A DNA stretch of 64,000 nt from Sclerodactyla briareus. Taxonomy: Eukaryota > Echinodermata > Holothuroidea > Dendrochirotida > Sclerodactylidae. The translations under genes and the position numbers were made by a program. Location of the stretch: NCBI GenBank assembly GCA_026419785.1, contig JAODTK010005845.1:167879-231878 (forward strand). Reading direction: 5' to 3'. Under the pieces are notes generated by a model that saw only the letters and a program-made list of their open reading frames with translations, had not been told where the DNA came from and did no database searches. This document shows positions 1 through 11,199 of this stretch, in pieces. Position 1 is the first letter of the stretch. Each line of letters starts with the position of its first letter.

Positions 1-296
1 CCCTTCCGTCCATTCGCTACACCCTGGGACAGAGGCAACGCTGTGAAGGCGCCGCCTTGTCACGAAGACTAACCTACCTACGGCAGAAGAAGACCCAGTG
101 ATATGCGGCGCTCGAATAAGACGTTCCCGACTGGCCCCTTCCGGGGCCGTGGGCCGGTGCTCGTCGCCCGTGATCCCACAGGCATAGAGCTCTTGGTCAG
201 CATGACCCTACAAAAGGCCGGCGTGGCGGGTTCCGAGGTGGCTCGTCTCGCACGTCAGGAGGCCGTGCTTTCCTGCTGGTCCTTCCCTCGGCGCCG

Positions 297-840
297 TACC
301 CGAACGGGGTCTCGTTACCACAACCTCAGGACGGTTTCGCGGAGGTCCCGACAGGTGAGGGGTCGGGTCCGACCCAGGCGGGGCGGGCCGACTGTGGCTC
401 GTCCTTTGCCTGTTCCCGGCCCGACTGGGTAAGTTCGGCGCCAGCCCCCCCTGCCGGGTCCGAACGCGGTGTTCGTTACACCCTCGGACGCCCGGGGGTC
501 CCGACAGCAGAGGGTCGGGCCGTGCCCGAACGGGGTGTCCTTACACCTCGGGACGGCCCGATGTCCGACATGAATAGGGTCGGGGCCGGCCCGCCGGTCC
601 GACCGGGGTGTGGGTACACCTCGGGACTGCCCGGGGGTCCCGACAGCCGGCGGGGCCGGCCCGCCAGGTCCTAACGGGGTGTTTTACAACCTCGGACGTC
701 CGGGGTCCCGACAGTGGGGGAGGCAAGGTCGGGTCCGGCCCAGCCTGTCCGAATCGGGGTGTGGTCCTACACCTCGAAACGGCCGGAGGTCCCGACGAGT
801 GGCGGTTCGGGACCGGTCCCGCGGATCCCCGGCGGGCCGG
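297..840. repeat. ~70-bp GC-rich tandem subrepeats
   Basis: Six or more diverged units begin near 297, 458, 522, 597, 668 and 746. Each opens with a version of GTCCGAACGGGGTGT, continues through TACACCTCGG and reaches GGGTCCCGACAG. Most units are 64-78 bp; the first is longer. The GGTGT...ACACC pair in each unit can form a small hairpin, and GTCCCGAC is followed by GTCGGG, a second possible stem. The ORFs spanning this stretch on either strand are by-products of the repeat. Confidence 0.75.
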
Positions 841-1129
841 TACGGCTCAGGGCATCAGACCAGCGCCAGGGACCAGGATCCAGGGACCAGGGATCGATCC
901 AGCCCACAGGCACCAGCCTACATCGTCACCTCTCCCGGAGGTCCCTTCTCTGATTCGGATAGCGGCTAGGCGGAGAAGTTTACATTGGATAGCCAAGTCC
1001 GCGAGCCCGTACGGGCGATTGTTTCAAACCCGTTTCGCTGGTTTTTTTTCAGACAGTTTAGAACGGCCGACGTTCCGGGGTCCCGTACGGCTTGACGCTC
1101 TTTGACCCTCCCGGCCTCCACGTAGGGGA

Positions 1130-1960
1130 GGTTAGGAGGAGGCCTCGCGGCCCCTCAGGGGAACTTCAGCTGTTGGGTTCCGGGCAAGAGGTGAGGAGAC
1201 GAGCAAACGCTCCCCGATAACCGGATCTCTCTGGATGTCTCCGGTGGTACGAGGCAGTCCGTCCGAAAACAGCCGTAAGCGCCGGGAATCTCTCGTTCCA
1301 GCATTGCGACTCAAGTTGAGCAGTGTTTTCTACACCCGTAGCGGCGAGGCCTATCAACCACCGCCGGTAGTCCTCCCTCGGGGGTCGGATGGACAGCATC
1401 CTTGTTAGTGTGCCGTTGATCCCCGCTCAACCTACCTAGAGCGAACTTAGCCGCTGGCGGTCTTTCTTCGGCGAGGGACGTTGTTAGGTCCCGCATCGCC
1501 AGAGAACTGTTCTCGTCCTCTCCGACTAGTTACTACACTACGTTCGGGACAGACTTCGCTTACGCTTCGCTATCAAGTTACCTTCGCGTTCGGTGGTCTT
1601 GGTGGCCCTCCTCATCCATTGCCAGTCTGTCAGACTTGAGCGCGGGTGACCTAAGGCCACCCGGACAGCCGCACAGGCCTGGTGACCAGCCATTCGGTAG
1701 AGTTGCTTCATTCGCAGTCCATCGCGGGCCCGGGCCTCCTCGGCGGGATATTCGAAGAAGTGCTGCTATCGGGACTTGAATAAATTGAAGTCCTGAAAGG
1801 AGCCGACTTGGAAGGAATCTTCCACCACAGGTCTACGTCAGGATCGTCTATAGTCTCCTCACTTAGACTAGGGAGCCCGCTCTTGTCAGCGCGGGTGTTT
1901 GCTTGCTGCGGGCCTCCCAGGAGGCGCCACCCCTGCCAGATTCCGGATCTTTCAAAAAAG
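1130..1960 (-). other. Coding-like minus-strand segments, unknown product
   Basis: I do not recognise a family. On the minus strand, open segments chain with frameshifts. One at about 1960-1720 contains WRLLGGPQQAN and later DPDVDLWWKIPSK. It overlaps one containing EEARARDGLRMKQLYRMAGH and LTDWQWMRRATK (about 1770-1550). A third at 1399-1166 contains PREDYRRWLIGLAATG and CWNERFPALTAVFG. Composition looks more protein-like than the flanking spacer repeats. It could be a broken ORF of a GC-rich transposon, or chance openness in CpG-rich DNA where stop codons are scarce. Confidence 0.22.
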
Positions 1961-2033
1961 AGAATCAGCGGCTCCGAGGGCCACTGATGCGGAAGACCTA
2001 CTAGTGTTCGCAGGCGAATGACTCCTCTCTACC

Positions 2034-2071
2034 GCCCCCCCCCCCCCTTCCCCCCTCCCCCCCCCCCCCAC
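2034..2071 (+). repeat. Poly-C / CT tract
   Basis: A nearly pure C run broken by a few T residues lies inside the GC-rich block. It is prone to assembly length error, and the proline-rich ORF over it is an artefact. Confidence 0.9.
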
Positions 2072-2489
2072 CCTGCTGAAGGCCACCGGGCGAGTTGCAG
2101 GCTCCACTATCTAGCGAACAGTCACAGCCGTTGCCCAGTCGAGGACCATGGCCGTATTCCGGTCCGGGTCAGGGCTTCCAAGCGACTTCTTTTCCGTGGG
2201 AGAGACTAGCAGTTGCTACCTCCCTCGTGTTTCTACCAGCCCACTCACTCTCACCTCCCTGTAAGCCGCGACTCTATAGGGCTCGCGCTACTTGACAGCT
2301 TACTGAAGATAGGGGGGCTCGTCAACGACTTGAAACGGCCGCAATGTAACTGCCGGAGTGTGCTGGCGGACCTAGAACGTCTCCGCCTTGTTTCGGCTAC
2401 TGACCTAGTAGCCGTCTCCGCCGACGTCCTCGTTCTCTGCTTATTTAGGGTCTCGTCCCTCTTGGCCTCTCCGTGGACCCTATTACTTT

Positions 2490-2890
2490 AACTTCTTTGC
2501 GTCAGTTATCACCTTCAACTTCGCCGCAGCTTCCCCGAACAAGCACTTTCGCACTGTATTCGACCCGACCTTTCCGCCTGAGGGACAGAACCATACATAC
2601 GGCCCGTTTACTGGAGCAACCGCTCACACCCCTAGGTACGCCTTGCTCTCTGCACCGTCTCTGCCGTCTAACTCCCTGGACCCAATGGCTTACTTCGACG
2701 AAGTCATCACCTTCACGTCGGACGCGTTTTCTTGAAGTCAGCACGTTCGCTCGACCGGCCCCTACCCTCCCGTTCGCTGAGAGACAGATCCGTCCGGCCC
2801 ATTTACGGAGCAACCGGCCTTACACCCGAGTTAGCTCCGTGCTCCCTAAAGCGGCCCCTGTTATAGACCGGGCTAGGCCGGAGCCCGCTG
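2490..2890. repeat. ~202-bp tandem duplication at the end of the GC-rich block
   Basis: The stretch from about 2490 (TCAGTTATCACCTTCAACTT, then ...GAGGGACAGA...GGAGCAACCG) is repeated in diverged form from about 2692 (AAGTCATCACCTTCACGTC, then ...GAGAGACAGA...GGAGCAACCG). A weaker third copy may precede it from about 2290. Repeated promoter-like units ahead of a boundary are typical of rDNA spacers, but that is inference. Confidence 0.6.
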
Positions 2891-2930
2891 ACAGCGGAGT
2901 GGCACGGTGGTGGGGCGTTCCGTGTTCCTA

Positions 2931-5900
2931 GCCGGGTTTTGTGAAATTTGTATATGGCTGGGTAAAATGAGTGAGTCCAGGCGCTTACCACCGGTGCCGC
3001 CCGGGTGGCAATCCCTGTCTGCAGTTTGCCTGTATGAAAAAAATGGGAATGTTGTGGGTCTGGTTTTAAAATGTAATTTCATAGTATGGCTGGTATGCGC
3101 TCCTAATAAAATACAACGTGAATAGCCACCAATATTTCTGAGTTAATCCTGATGAATTCACCACACCCATTCCAAGATTCGATAAGCATTTCATCATTAG
3201 TGCTTCTCGTTATTTTAAGATGCCACTAGCCTAACAACTTGGGCCCCGAAACATGCTGGAACAGTCAGTGTCCATAGGGTATTCGTCAACCCATGTTACA
3301 TGATAGTGATGAGAGATTACCAGGAAGCATGTCACACGACCAGAGGGTGACAACTTTTCCTTACTGGAATAAAATATTGGCAGCCAGCAACAAATAGACA
3401 GCAGCTAAGTGGGCTGGCTAGAGCTAGCGCTACATGGGCCTTTTGAAGATTATATACTGCCAGTGGTATGGGCCTTTTGGGTTAATATATCGGGATGTAT
3501 TGCTACATTTTTGCAAACATTTTTCCTATGCAGAAAAACTCATCAAAAGAATAGTGTGCAACACCTGAGAGGCGCCATCGCCAGAGTGCTGTGGGAATTC
3601 AAGGAGTGCCACCAAATTACAGCATTTTGAGGATTGTGTCCATGCATGGAAGTCATGTTGCAGATCGGTGAGTATTTCAAAAATAGAATACTACAGCCCA
3701 ATGTTATACAGGGTTGTGTTACTGAAACATGGTCATAGGCCTATGCTACCTCATTTGGACCTACTGAGAGTTGAGCTGAGCCCAGCCTGTAGAGACTACT
3801 CTACCTAAATTATATGCAGTCTCAATTTCAAGATAAAAAATTATTCCAACTAAAAAATTATTTCCAGCATGATAAATGACAAACCAGACTTTCTGGAGTG
3901 GGGAAATAACCTAAAATTTGTATTTGAGCACGGTGAACATGCTCAGTTCCAGTAGGATATAATGTACAGAAAGTGATGTTGCTGTCTTTCCCAGAGTATG
4001 ATGAACTCTAAAATATATGTTTTGGCCTTCCTCTTTTGGCATGTCAGATGTAGCTAATTCACAACTATAGGCCCCATTATACACATTGTACATTGTGACT
4101 CAACATTTGTGATTTGTATTTCAGGAGGAATTTAAACTGAGTATTTGTGGTATGGGTGTTACTTCTTCTGTGCACCTGTCAATGTGATGCATGATATACT
4201 GTAATACCTTGCCCCTCCCACATTCAGGTGAATTGCAAGTGTACAGCCAATCAATTAAAAGGGCCTAGCTCAATCACACTGTTTTCATTAATGTTGCCTG
4301 CAGATACAACACAGGAACATGGAAAAGGTGAGAAACAGGTGAGAAACTTGTCATGAGAGGTGTCGACGTAGAAAAATGTATTATTTTGATCGATTCAGTG
4401 CATCAGTTCAGAAAGAGACTTGGCGAGTCTAGTTACGTATCTCTATTGCTGTTTTCGCACCAGAATACCTGTCCTTGCTTGAGAATCTCTCTGCGGAATA
4501 CACTGGGCTACCTACTGTGATGTCCAGTTGCCATCGTTTTGTGCATGGCCACACATAGATCAAATGAGCCACACAATGTAATTTTACCAGCAGTTGTTTT
4601 GCTCTCGACTATCATGATATTTGGAACTTGCCTTCCCATGTGACTGAAAGAGGACACAGACTAACACAATGCCTAACAGTATTCCATAACAACATAACAC
4701 TTGTGGTGTTGGGGCTAACTACAAAATATATACAAACCAGAGCGTTGGAGCTCCTCTTCAACAGAGTACAACCAGGCAGTATATTGCCAGACAAATCGCC
4801 GAACAGAGCTGTTATTTACTTCAGCTTGAGTGATTTTTGGATAAGTCCTGTGGATTTTGCATGGTGGAAATGTGAGTGACCTACTAGCCTAGCCCTACAG
4901 TTCATGACATTGTGCTGGCCTAGCCTATAATACTTATCAGTATTAACCTGCTGACCTCTCCACATCGATGTTAACTCTTATATTTGTCAAGTCAGCTGTT
5001 CTATAACAATGATGTCCTACATGTAGTATAGAGGTCCCTTTCTGATGTCCCCTTTGGACTTTCCCGATTTCTGCATGGCATAGTTTTCTCAGATGTTTTT
5101 TCACATGGACCATTGGCGAGGATGATGAGTGGCCCTCTGTACCAAGAGTTCCCTACTACATTGAGGGCATTCGTCTTGTGGAGTTATCGCCCCCCTCTCC
5201 CCTTGGAAATGGAGTTGTGGAAACCCTGCGTACCCTGGTGTTATGGAGTTGTGGAAACCCTGCGTACCCTGGTGTTTTTCTCATGATTGGACTGGAATGC
5301 AGCATACATCAATGTAGTCCACCACTATATGTCCGGGTTCATTACTCAATGGTGGGGTAAGTGAGATCATTTTCCTGCAATCATTGTAACCAGTCGCTTT
5401 GCCATGTATTTTTGTTGGTGTTATTATGTTAAGGCATTTTTTTTATAGCTACAATTTAGCATTCTCTTCTCTATTAGGAGGGTGAAGATCCACAAGTTTC
5501 ATAAATTTGTAGCCAATCTTCTTACGTTGAGGTTCTCGGGTGACACATTGACTCTGTCAATCTGATCATATACATCATGGCCCAATGAAGGAAAAGTAGT
5601 TAAAACACTTTTCCAACTGCTAAGTTTTCCGTCAGCCTTGCTGCAGCCCATTAAATGTCTTAATGTAGCAATGCACACAAAATTGGTAAGCCTAAGCATA
5701 AATATATAGAAATTAAGGCGGGCTACTTATTGTCCTCCTAGAAATTAGACGAGCTATCGAAAAATGCTACATGCCAAAGCTAGTGCGAAACGGAGATTGA
5801 GAATGTATAGTCTCAGCAAAGCTGACAACATTAGTCCTAATACATTGGGAAATTGAAGCTGAATTGGAATGTTTTCCGATGGTCACTGTACCACAATTCT

Positions 5901-6429
5901 GTGAGCAGACCATAGCGATGTACCTGTAGGTTGATGGCGATATATATACACATCTTTGCTCTGGGTACATCTGAGGGATCAATTCCCAATACTGGCATCT
6001 GAGCCTATTAATGGTCCATTTGAAGGATCAACACTTTGTTCACTTGAGAAATAGTTTTATGCATCAAAATATTATGGGTGAGAAGGTGACAGTAGTCTGT
6101 ATTCCATGTTGAAGATCACGCCTCTGTACATGGTTAGTCCGAATACATTGAAGAATCACACTGTTACTGTTACTGGTTACTGTTGAAGTGACGTACTGAA
6201 ATGGTACATCGGAGTGAACAAGCAATAGATGCGTCTGTTGTTATAGTGTGCATCACTGATGATCAGGGGTGATATCTGTGAAGCCCTTTGAGCATGTCTT
6301 CGACGTGGAAAAGCACTATATAAGCACAGAATATTATTATTGGATGGCTGAGCATAATTCAGTCAAATGTTCTCTCTCTGGACATAGAGAAAAGAATGCT
6401 GACGGATCACACAGTCACAAAAGTTGCAT
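2931..6429. other. No recognisable gene
   Basis: AT-rich sequence whose short ORFs on both strands show no motif I recognise. A perfect 34-bp tandem duplication (unit starts ATGGAGTTGTGGAAACCC) lies at about 5208-5276. A minus-strand open segment at 5499-5699 (GCSKADGKLSSWKSVLTTFP) has coding-like composition but cannot be assigned. A small run of GTTACTG repeats occurs near 6160-6185. Confidence 0.6.
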
Positions 6430-7030
6430 CATGGTCACTGTAATAGGTACAGTAGTAATGACTCCAGCACTGTGCGGAGTGCAGTCCCTAATGTAAATGT
6501 GGTCCAGCAGACTGTGTTTCCGTCCGAAATAGTAAGTGCCTTGCTAATTATTTGTTGGTAATCCTCAAGTTCTCTAATTGGAACTACCCGTGGTGATTCC
6601 TTTATGTCTAGGTTGAAATCACCGGAGATAATGTAACCTCCACTTGGTGGCAACTTGTCGATCAGCAACTTGATTCAGTCTGCTCATTGGGAAAGATGGC
6701 CGGCCGTACAGCAGGGCAACATTCAAGTCTTCAATGGACACTACGAGACCTATATCCTTGACTGACATATCGGACATACATGTATATGGCAGCCCTTCTT
6801 TTATGTACAAAGCAACCCCACCACGCCCTGATCCCGTCTTGCGGTTGCATCTGATAGGTTGGTGGTATCCTTTGATTACGATCTGGCTGGTGTGAACCTC
6901 AGGAGACAACCAGGTTTCACAGATCCTAGCACATCTGAATACGGCAGCTCTGGGTCTTGTCTTACATCATCGATGTGTAGTAGTAGTGAACTTGATGTTT
7001 AGGGCGCCACAATTTGTCAGAATGTCCTTC
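6430..7030 (-). pseudogene. AP-endonuclease-like (EEP) domain, probable C-terminus of Helentron protein
   Basis: Endonucleases of this family nick target DNA for retrotransposons and are also fused to Helentron helicases. In order, the minus strand shows ICETWLSPEVHTSQIVIKGY, RCNRKTGSGRGGVALYIKEG and a LLYGRPS segment near 6700. SGDFNLDI follows at about 6625-6600, then a segment matching the DHIY...H...V end of the domain. The ETW, GGVA and GDFN signatures fit the exonuclease-endonuclease-phosphatase fold. Frameshifts occur near 6650 and 6530, and no single frame stays open. No reverse transcriptase follows downstream (6430-2930), which argues against an ordinary LINE. Confidence 0.8.
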
Positions 7031-7069
7031 CGTTTCCAGGTCATCCATTAGTGGCAATCTTGATACATT

Positions 7070-9014
7070 GGATAGATCCCATTCTCTCCATGAATTGCTT
7101 CACATGTGGCTACACAGTAGATGAACTTCTCATCACAATCCAAGAGATAACTAGGCCACTCAAACTGCTAATTCTACTGAGAGCCACATATGCCATACCG
7201 GGGAGGAAGATATGTTCCACTGAAACTGCAGCAGATGATAATGTCATGCCCGGAGTCTTGTGGATTGTGCATGCCCAAGCTAACTTCAGTGAGTACTGCT
7301 TCTCATTGAAGAACCCTGGTGCTTGAATTCTTCTGTTGTAGGCATTATGGGAACCACATCTTTGGGGAGATTTGAAGGATTAGTTGCTTTCGCATTCAGT
7401 CCAACCGGTTCATTGTCAAACCACACATACATACTAATAGTATCAATCTCCACCACAGTTCCAATGACCCCACTTGACAGACCATCTCTAACTTCTTTGT
7501 TCGTTGTCAGCATCACCCATGCTCTGACAGCTACCACAATTTCATGTTGCAGCATCAACTGCCCTCTGCTGATGTTCTTTACTCCCGCCTCCCGGCCACA
7601 TAGACATCTGCAGCATATATATGTTGTATGTCCCTACAGTGTCTTGACAGCTCCACTGTGTTGTCTTTCTCTTCAGATTTTCTGCTCACAAGAAGATCTA
7701 GGTGGTCGGTGTTCAAGAACAGCTCTTTCTTGTGTGTTCAAAACACATTCAGCAGTTGAGCATACTGTAGATCGTCCTTCTGCCTCATGATCTTATCCAG
7801 CTACCAAATCTTGAACACTGACCGCAGAGACTCCGCCTGTTGTCCTGTATCCTCCTTGTAGACAGCAGTATCACCATCAGGAGCAATCTGGTAGAAGTCG
7901 CCACCTGCCAGGACCCTGACTCCTCCAAATGGCTTGGAACATCTCTTGATCTGCTTCAGCCTCTCACTAATGGTCATCATCATCTAACGGCCTACCATGG
8001 AGACCTCACAGATGATAGTATTTGCAGGTTCCTGTACTTCACACGGAGGGCAGTCAACAAATCTCCACCCAGCGGCTGGTACTTATACGACCCCTGGGCA
8101 TGACTGGTGTTCACACGAATATGTAGAGCAGACTGTATAGTCTGGCCGGATATGTTGAATGCAGCTTTGCCAGTGTATGCCACCTTCAACACTGGTGCCC
8201 CTCAGGATGCTCTTGGCCTCGTACTCCACTGCTTTTACCACATGGGGACTTCCCAGTTCTAGCACATCCAGTTAAGAAAATGTAGAAGGGGTCGGCTGTT
8301 GAACCTGTTGCTCTGTCAATACACCATATCCTCACTGTCTTGAATATATTCAGCTGCCTGAAGTTTATACACCTCATCATTCTATGTGCATCTGCTTCTG
8401 ATATGCTAACAGCTGGTTTCCGTCACCAATCCTGTGTTGATAGTAGGCCACTCTGCTGTGGAGCAGTTCCACCAGGTAGTGCCTCGTCCAGATCTGGTAA
8501 TTCAGCAGAGTGGTCTCCTTCCTCTTTGGCATTCATTGCAGCAGGAACATCCTGTCTCTGAGGTTCAGCATTGGGAGCGACCTGTGCCCAGGCATCCTCT
8601 TCCACCCCATGTCGCTGAATATCTTCATAGATGTCATCTATTACAGCGTTCTGGTCATTCTTAACAGCATTCCTTTCTACAATATCCAGAACACACTGCT
8701 CGCTAATGCCAGTGATAACAGTACCAGTTAAGAAGCAATCCTCATTGGTCCTCTTCCTCCTCACTGGCACTGTCATCTTCTATGTTCTTGCTGCTCTCAT
8801 ACAGCACTCTGTAGTTTGAGATGAAATCTGCCAGGCACATCTCTTCAAACACCTCTGTGCGGGGCCTGTATCTGTATCTCTCCCTGTCAGTAGTTTGGAA
8901 GATCTCTGGGCTTTGCTTGTCTCGTTCTGCGATTTTCATCAGCGTTTTGATCGGCAGAGTCATCCTTGTGGCATCGTCAGCAGTGGCTATCCACTTGACT
9001 TCACGACTGCACTT
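7070..9014 (-). pseudogene. PIF1-type Helitron helicase, frameshifted
   Basis: The helicase unwinds DNA during rolling-circle transposition. From the N-terminal side the minus strand shows REVKWIATADDATRMTLPI (just left of the MITE) and EEMCLADFISNYRVLYES (about 8850). An acidic linker follows, then Walker A read as GCARTGKS (about 8250-8270; the family expects GxAGTGKS). YTGKAAFNISGQTIQSA (about 8130-8180) is next, and Walker B sits in VLAGGDFYQIAP (about 7890-7910). Then come VMLTTNKEVRDGL (about 7500), [14 protein letters not shown] (about 7270) and YVALSR (about 7185). Motif order and spacing match PIF1-like helicases of Helitrons. At least five frame changes break it, and the Walker A change adds to the case that it is dead. 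Confidence 0.9.
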
Positions 9015-9541
9015 CCCTTACAGAAAATTCTGACGAAGAACATGGGTGTCGCCAGGGGCGTCACAGCAAAGGCAGGGTGTTAAACCCCTGATCAGGGGTG
9101 AAACAAGGGAGATTACACATGAACACCCATGTCATGACACCTGACATTGGTTGTCAACCAAAGTGTCAACGGTTTTTTGGTTCCCTGTCCAGACATGGTC
9201 ATGGCAAAGGTAAGCAGGGCCAGACTTGGGCACCCCGCTCAAGTAGTTCACCCACGTTCGTTCATGTCATAGACCCTGTCAACAGTACATGCAAAATTTC
9301 ATAGATTTCAATGAATAACTGGTTGGCATGGTTGACAGACAGGTTTGAACCCCGCGGTACTATAGGACATGGGTGTCACGTCAGGCCCTGGCCATGTCGC
9401 AGACCATGTCTTGCCCATGTCATCAACCCCACCAAACCATGCCTGACATGAGGCACAGGGTGTCTGACACCCTATTAAGCAACCCCGAACAAACCAGGTG
9501 CCCATGAACACCCATATTTTTCGGCCATGTTTTTGTAAGGG
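9015..9541. mobile_element. 527-bp MITE-like insertion inside the Helentron
   Basis: The ends are imperfect inverted repeats. The left begins CCCTTACAGAAAATTCTGAC and reaches ATGGGTGTCGCCAGGGGC; the right, read inward, begins CCCTTACAAAAACATGGCCG and reaches ATGGGTGTTCATGGGC. The interior is non-coding, with repeated CATGTC/GACATG words and a 16-bp palindrome ACCCCTGATCAGGGGT near 9085-9100. Taking TT as a 2-bp target duplication, its removal fuses the flanking Helentron halves in frame across LKKCSREVKW. The superfamily is unknown. Confidence 0.7.
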
Positions 9542-9980
9542 TTCTTGAGGTTGATGCTAAGTGCCCTTAGATTGCCTTCATGATGCTCACCTCTCGATGG
9601 GACAGGTAAGTTTGCCCAATCTGTCGGAGTTCGCCACAGCATCCTTGTTTCCTTCTCTCGATTCATTTCTGCGGCTGCCTTCAGAAGCTCTCCTTCTTCT
9701 GATTCGCTTGCTGAGTATGAGAGTATGTATGCTATACAGCTGTAGGCATCAAACTAAACGATCTGTATGTCAAGGTTGGCATTCCAGGCCTCTAGTGAGG
9801 TAGGGTTATACTGTAGGGATTCACCCATACTTCGAGGCTCCCTTTCAGTACCTGACCTCTGCCACCATAAGAGTGCTGCTCAAACTCTGCCTGTGTCATC
9901 CCGGATGAAGCCAGGATCTCAGCTGCAGTTTCTGTTGACATTCTCCTCCTTGTTCAGTCCTCCCAGTTCAATATTGGATG
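9542..9980 (-). pseudogene. Helitron Rep-to-helicase linker region, frameshifted
   Basis: The minus strand contains the segment conserved between Rep and helicase in Helitrons: YNPTSLEAWNANLDIQIV, DAYSCIAYILSYSASESEEG, ELLKAAAEMNRE, then LRQIGQTYLSHREVSIMKAI, spread over two frames with a stop in DIQIV-FDAY. The family reads NPxLLxAWNANMDIQFV, YxxxYxxK and THREVSxxEA here, so the match is good. It continues across the MITE into the helicase. A possible acceptor (AAAATTGTTGCAG) lies near 9990, so an upstream exon may once have existed. Confidence 0.8.
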
Positions 9981-11199
9981 TTATCCTGCAACAATTTTCA
10001 CTACAACAAATTACTAGCCCTCAATTTCTCACAAAACTTTTCAGCAAACAGCTCTGTTCGAATAATAAAAGTAAATCATAACATTTTGATGCAGGCAACC
10101 TTCTTTGCACTTGTGACACGAGGAATGACATTAAATAACATGCATGTGTGTATCCCTAGTATTAGGTGGCACTTAACACGAGCCAGAGTGTATTTGGAAA
10201 GTGGGTCTTCCAAATCTTGGTGAAATAGGGTCGCATGAGATTTGCTGGTTCTGGTGGACTCATTCAGTTCCGACACCATGCGTTCGTAAACACCACGCCA
10301 TGGCCAGTGGTCTGGCAGGGAGATCACGACTCAAGTGGCAGTAGTCCCCCATACTCCTGAATAACTGAAAATCCATCCAATGGCAATAGTAGTTCTCTCT
10401 GATGGCGCTTCTTCCAACTTTCCATGCTGACTGTTCGCGCCACAATACCTTAGCAATCTCATGCACTCCTTGAATCGCCAGGCATGACATTGTGACACTG
10501 CACCAGGCCAGAGGAACACACTGGCCTTTCCCCAATACCAAATGCCCAGCTCCTATGCTCTGACCTTTATTGACCTCCCTTCACTCGTGTATGTGCCCTC
10601 ACTGGTTCTAGAATGAAAACTATTGTTCACTCTGGGTCATGTTCGTCATATGCTCCCAAACATGGCCGATGTTATCAAAGGTGTCCCTCACAACCAATTG
10701 CCAAGGCACAGCATGGTTTGGTAGCAGGGAACTCCAATATTCCAAACCTTCCTTCTCTATTTATGGATGTACAGTTTCTGAACAATTCTCATGAATCTGG
10801 ATTTAGTGATATTCCATTCTCAGTGTGCTCTTGCTAAATCATTATATCCCCCTTCCGGGATGTTATGGTTTTTGCTTCGCGGTCTCCGCGTCCGAGTCCA
10901 CCGCGTTTTTATTAGCCGCAAGAGCTCCCCAACACTGTGTCCGTGAGCCGATGGCACACATGTCCGCCTGAGTGGAATCTCGGAATGGAGTTCAAAAGTG
11001 GGGGTTCTCCACATGAACGGGGTCCGTTATTTGACATAAGGTCACAATTGGAAGATTCTCCCGTGAGCGCCGTATTACTATCCAACACATTGTGCCGTTT
11101 GAGCTGAAACTGCACACAGGTCCGCCATAAGTAGTGAAATCTCAGATTGTTTGAAAGTGGATGTCGCTACACTGTAGGGTCAAGCTGATATTTGCATAA
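9981..11199. other. No recognisable gene; possible 5' remnant of the Helentron
   Basis: The missing Rep nuclease would be expected here on the minus strand. Open segments at 10541-10260 and 10327-10076 (PDHWPWRGVYERMVSELNES) do not show the HxH or YxxxK core, so I do not call it. The rest is unremarkable AT-rich sequence. Confidence 0.5.

Larger units (their letters stand above)
1..2930. other. GC- and CpG-rich block, possible ribosomal spacer or GC-rich element
   Basis: The first 2.9 kb is strikingly rich in G, C and CpG, and changes abruptly near 2930 to the AT-richer sequence of the rest of the window. It holds two tandem repeat sets (about 70 bp at 297-840 and about 202 bp at 2490-2890) and a poly-C tract. 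Stacked GC-rich subrepeats resemble an rDNA intergenic spacer, but I see no 18S, 5.8S, 28S or 5S sequence. A GC-rich mobile element is the alternative, because part of the minus strand (about 1130-1960) looks coding. Identity is unresolved. Confidence 0.4.
6430..9980 (-). mobile_element. Decayed Helentron (Rep/Hel linker, helicase, endonuclease), split by a MITE
   Basis: Reading right to left, the minus strand carries the Helitron region between Rep and helicase (9980-9542), a PIF1-type helicase (9014 to about 7070) and an AP-endonuclease-like domain (about 7030-6430). Rep-Hel-EN on one strand is the known architecture of Helentrons (Helitron2). I could not find a convincing Rep nuclease core (HxH and tyrosine motifs) upstream of 9980, nor the element termini, so this is a partial, frameshifted copy. 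The alternative is a Helitron next to an unrelated LINE fragment. The short gap (about 130 bp) between the last helicase motif and the start of endonuclease homology favours a single gene. Confidence 0.7.

Noticed and set aside
1010-1060. tRNA-like TTCAAACCC segment
   Set aside because: No matching acceptor stem, D-arm or anticodon arm around it.
608-1105. 165-codon plus-strand ORF as a gene
   Set aside because: It runs through GC-rich tandem repeats where stop codons are rare, and has no domain.
3409-3630. Small plus ORF with a hydrophobic segment
   Set aside because: Chance length, no homologue or splice signals recognised.
7051-7326. 91-codon plus ORF
   Set aside because: Antisense of the helicase C-terminal motifs AWACTIHK and YVALSR.
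9981-10541. Helitron Rep nuclease domain upstream of the linker
   Set aside because: The location is right, but I could not find HxH or the Tyr motif in any minus frame; only vague similarity.
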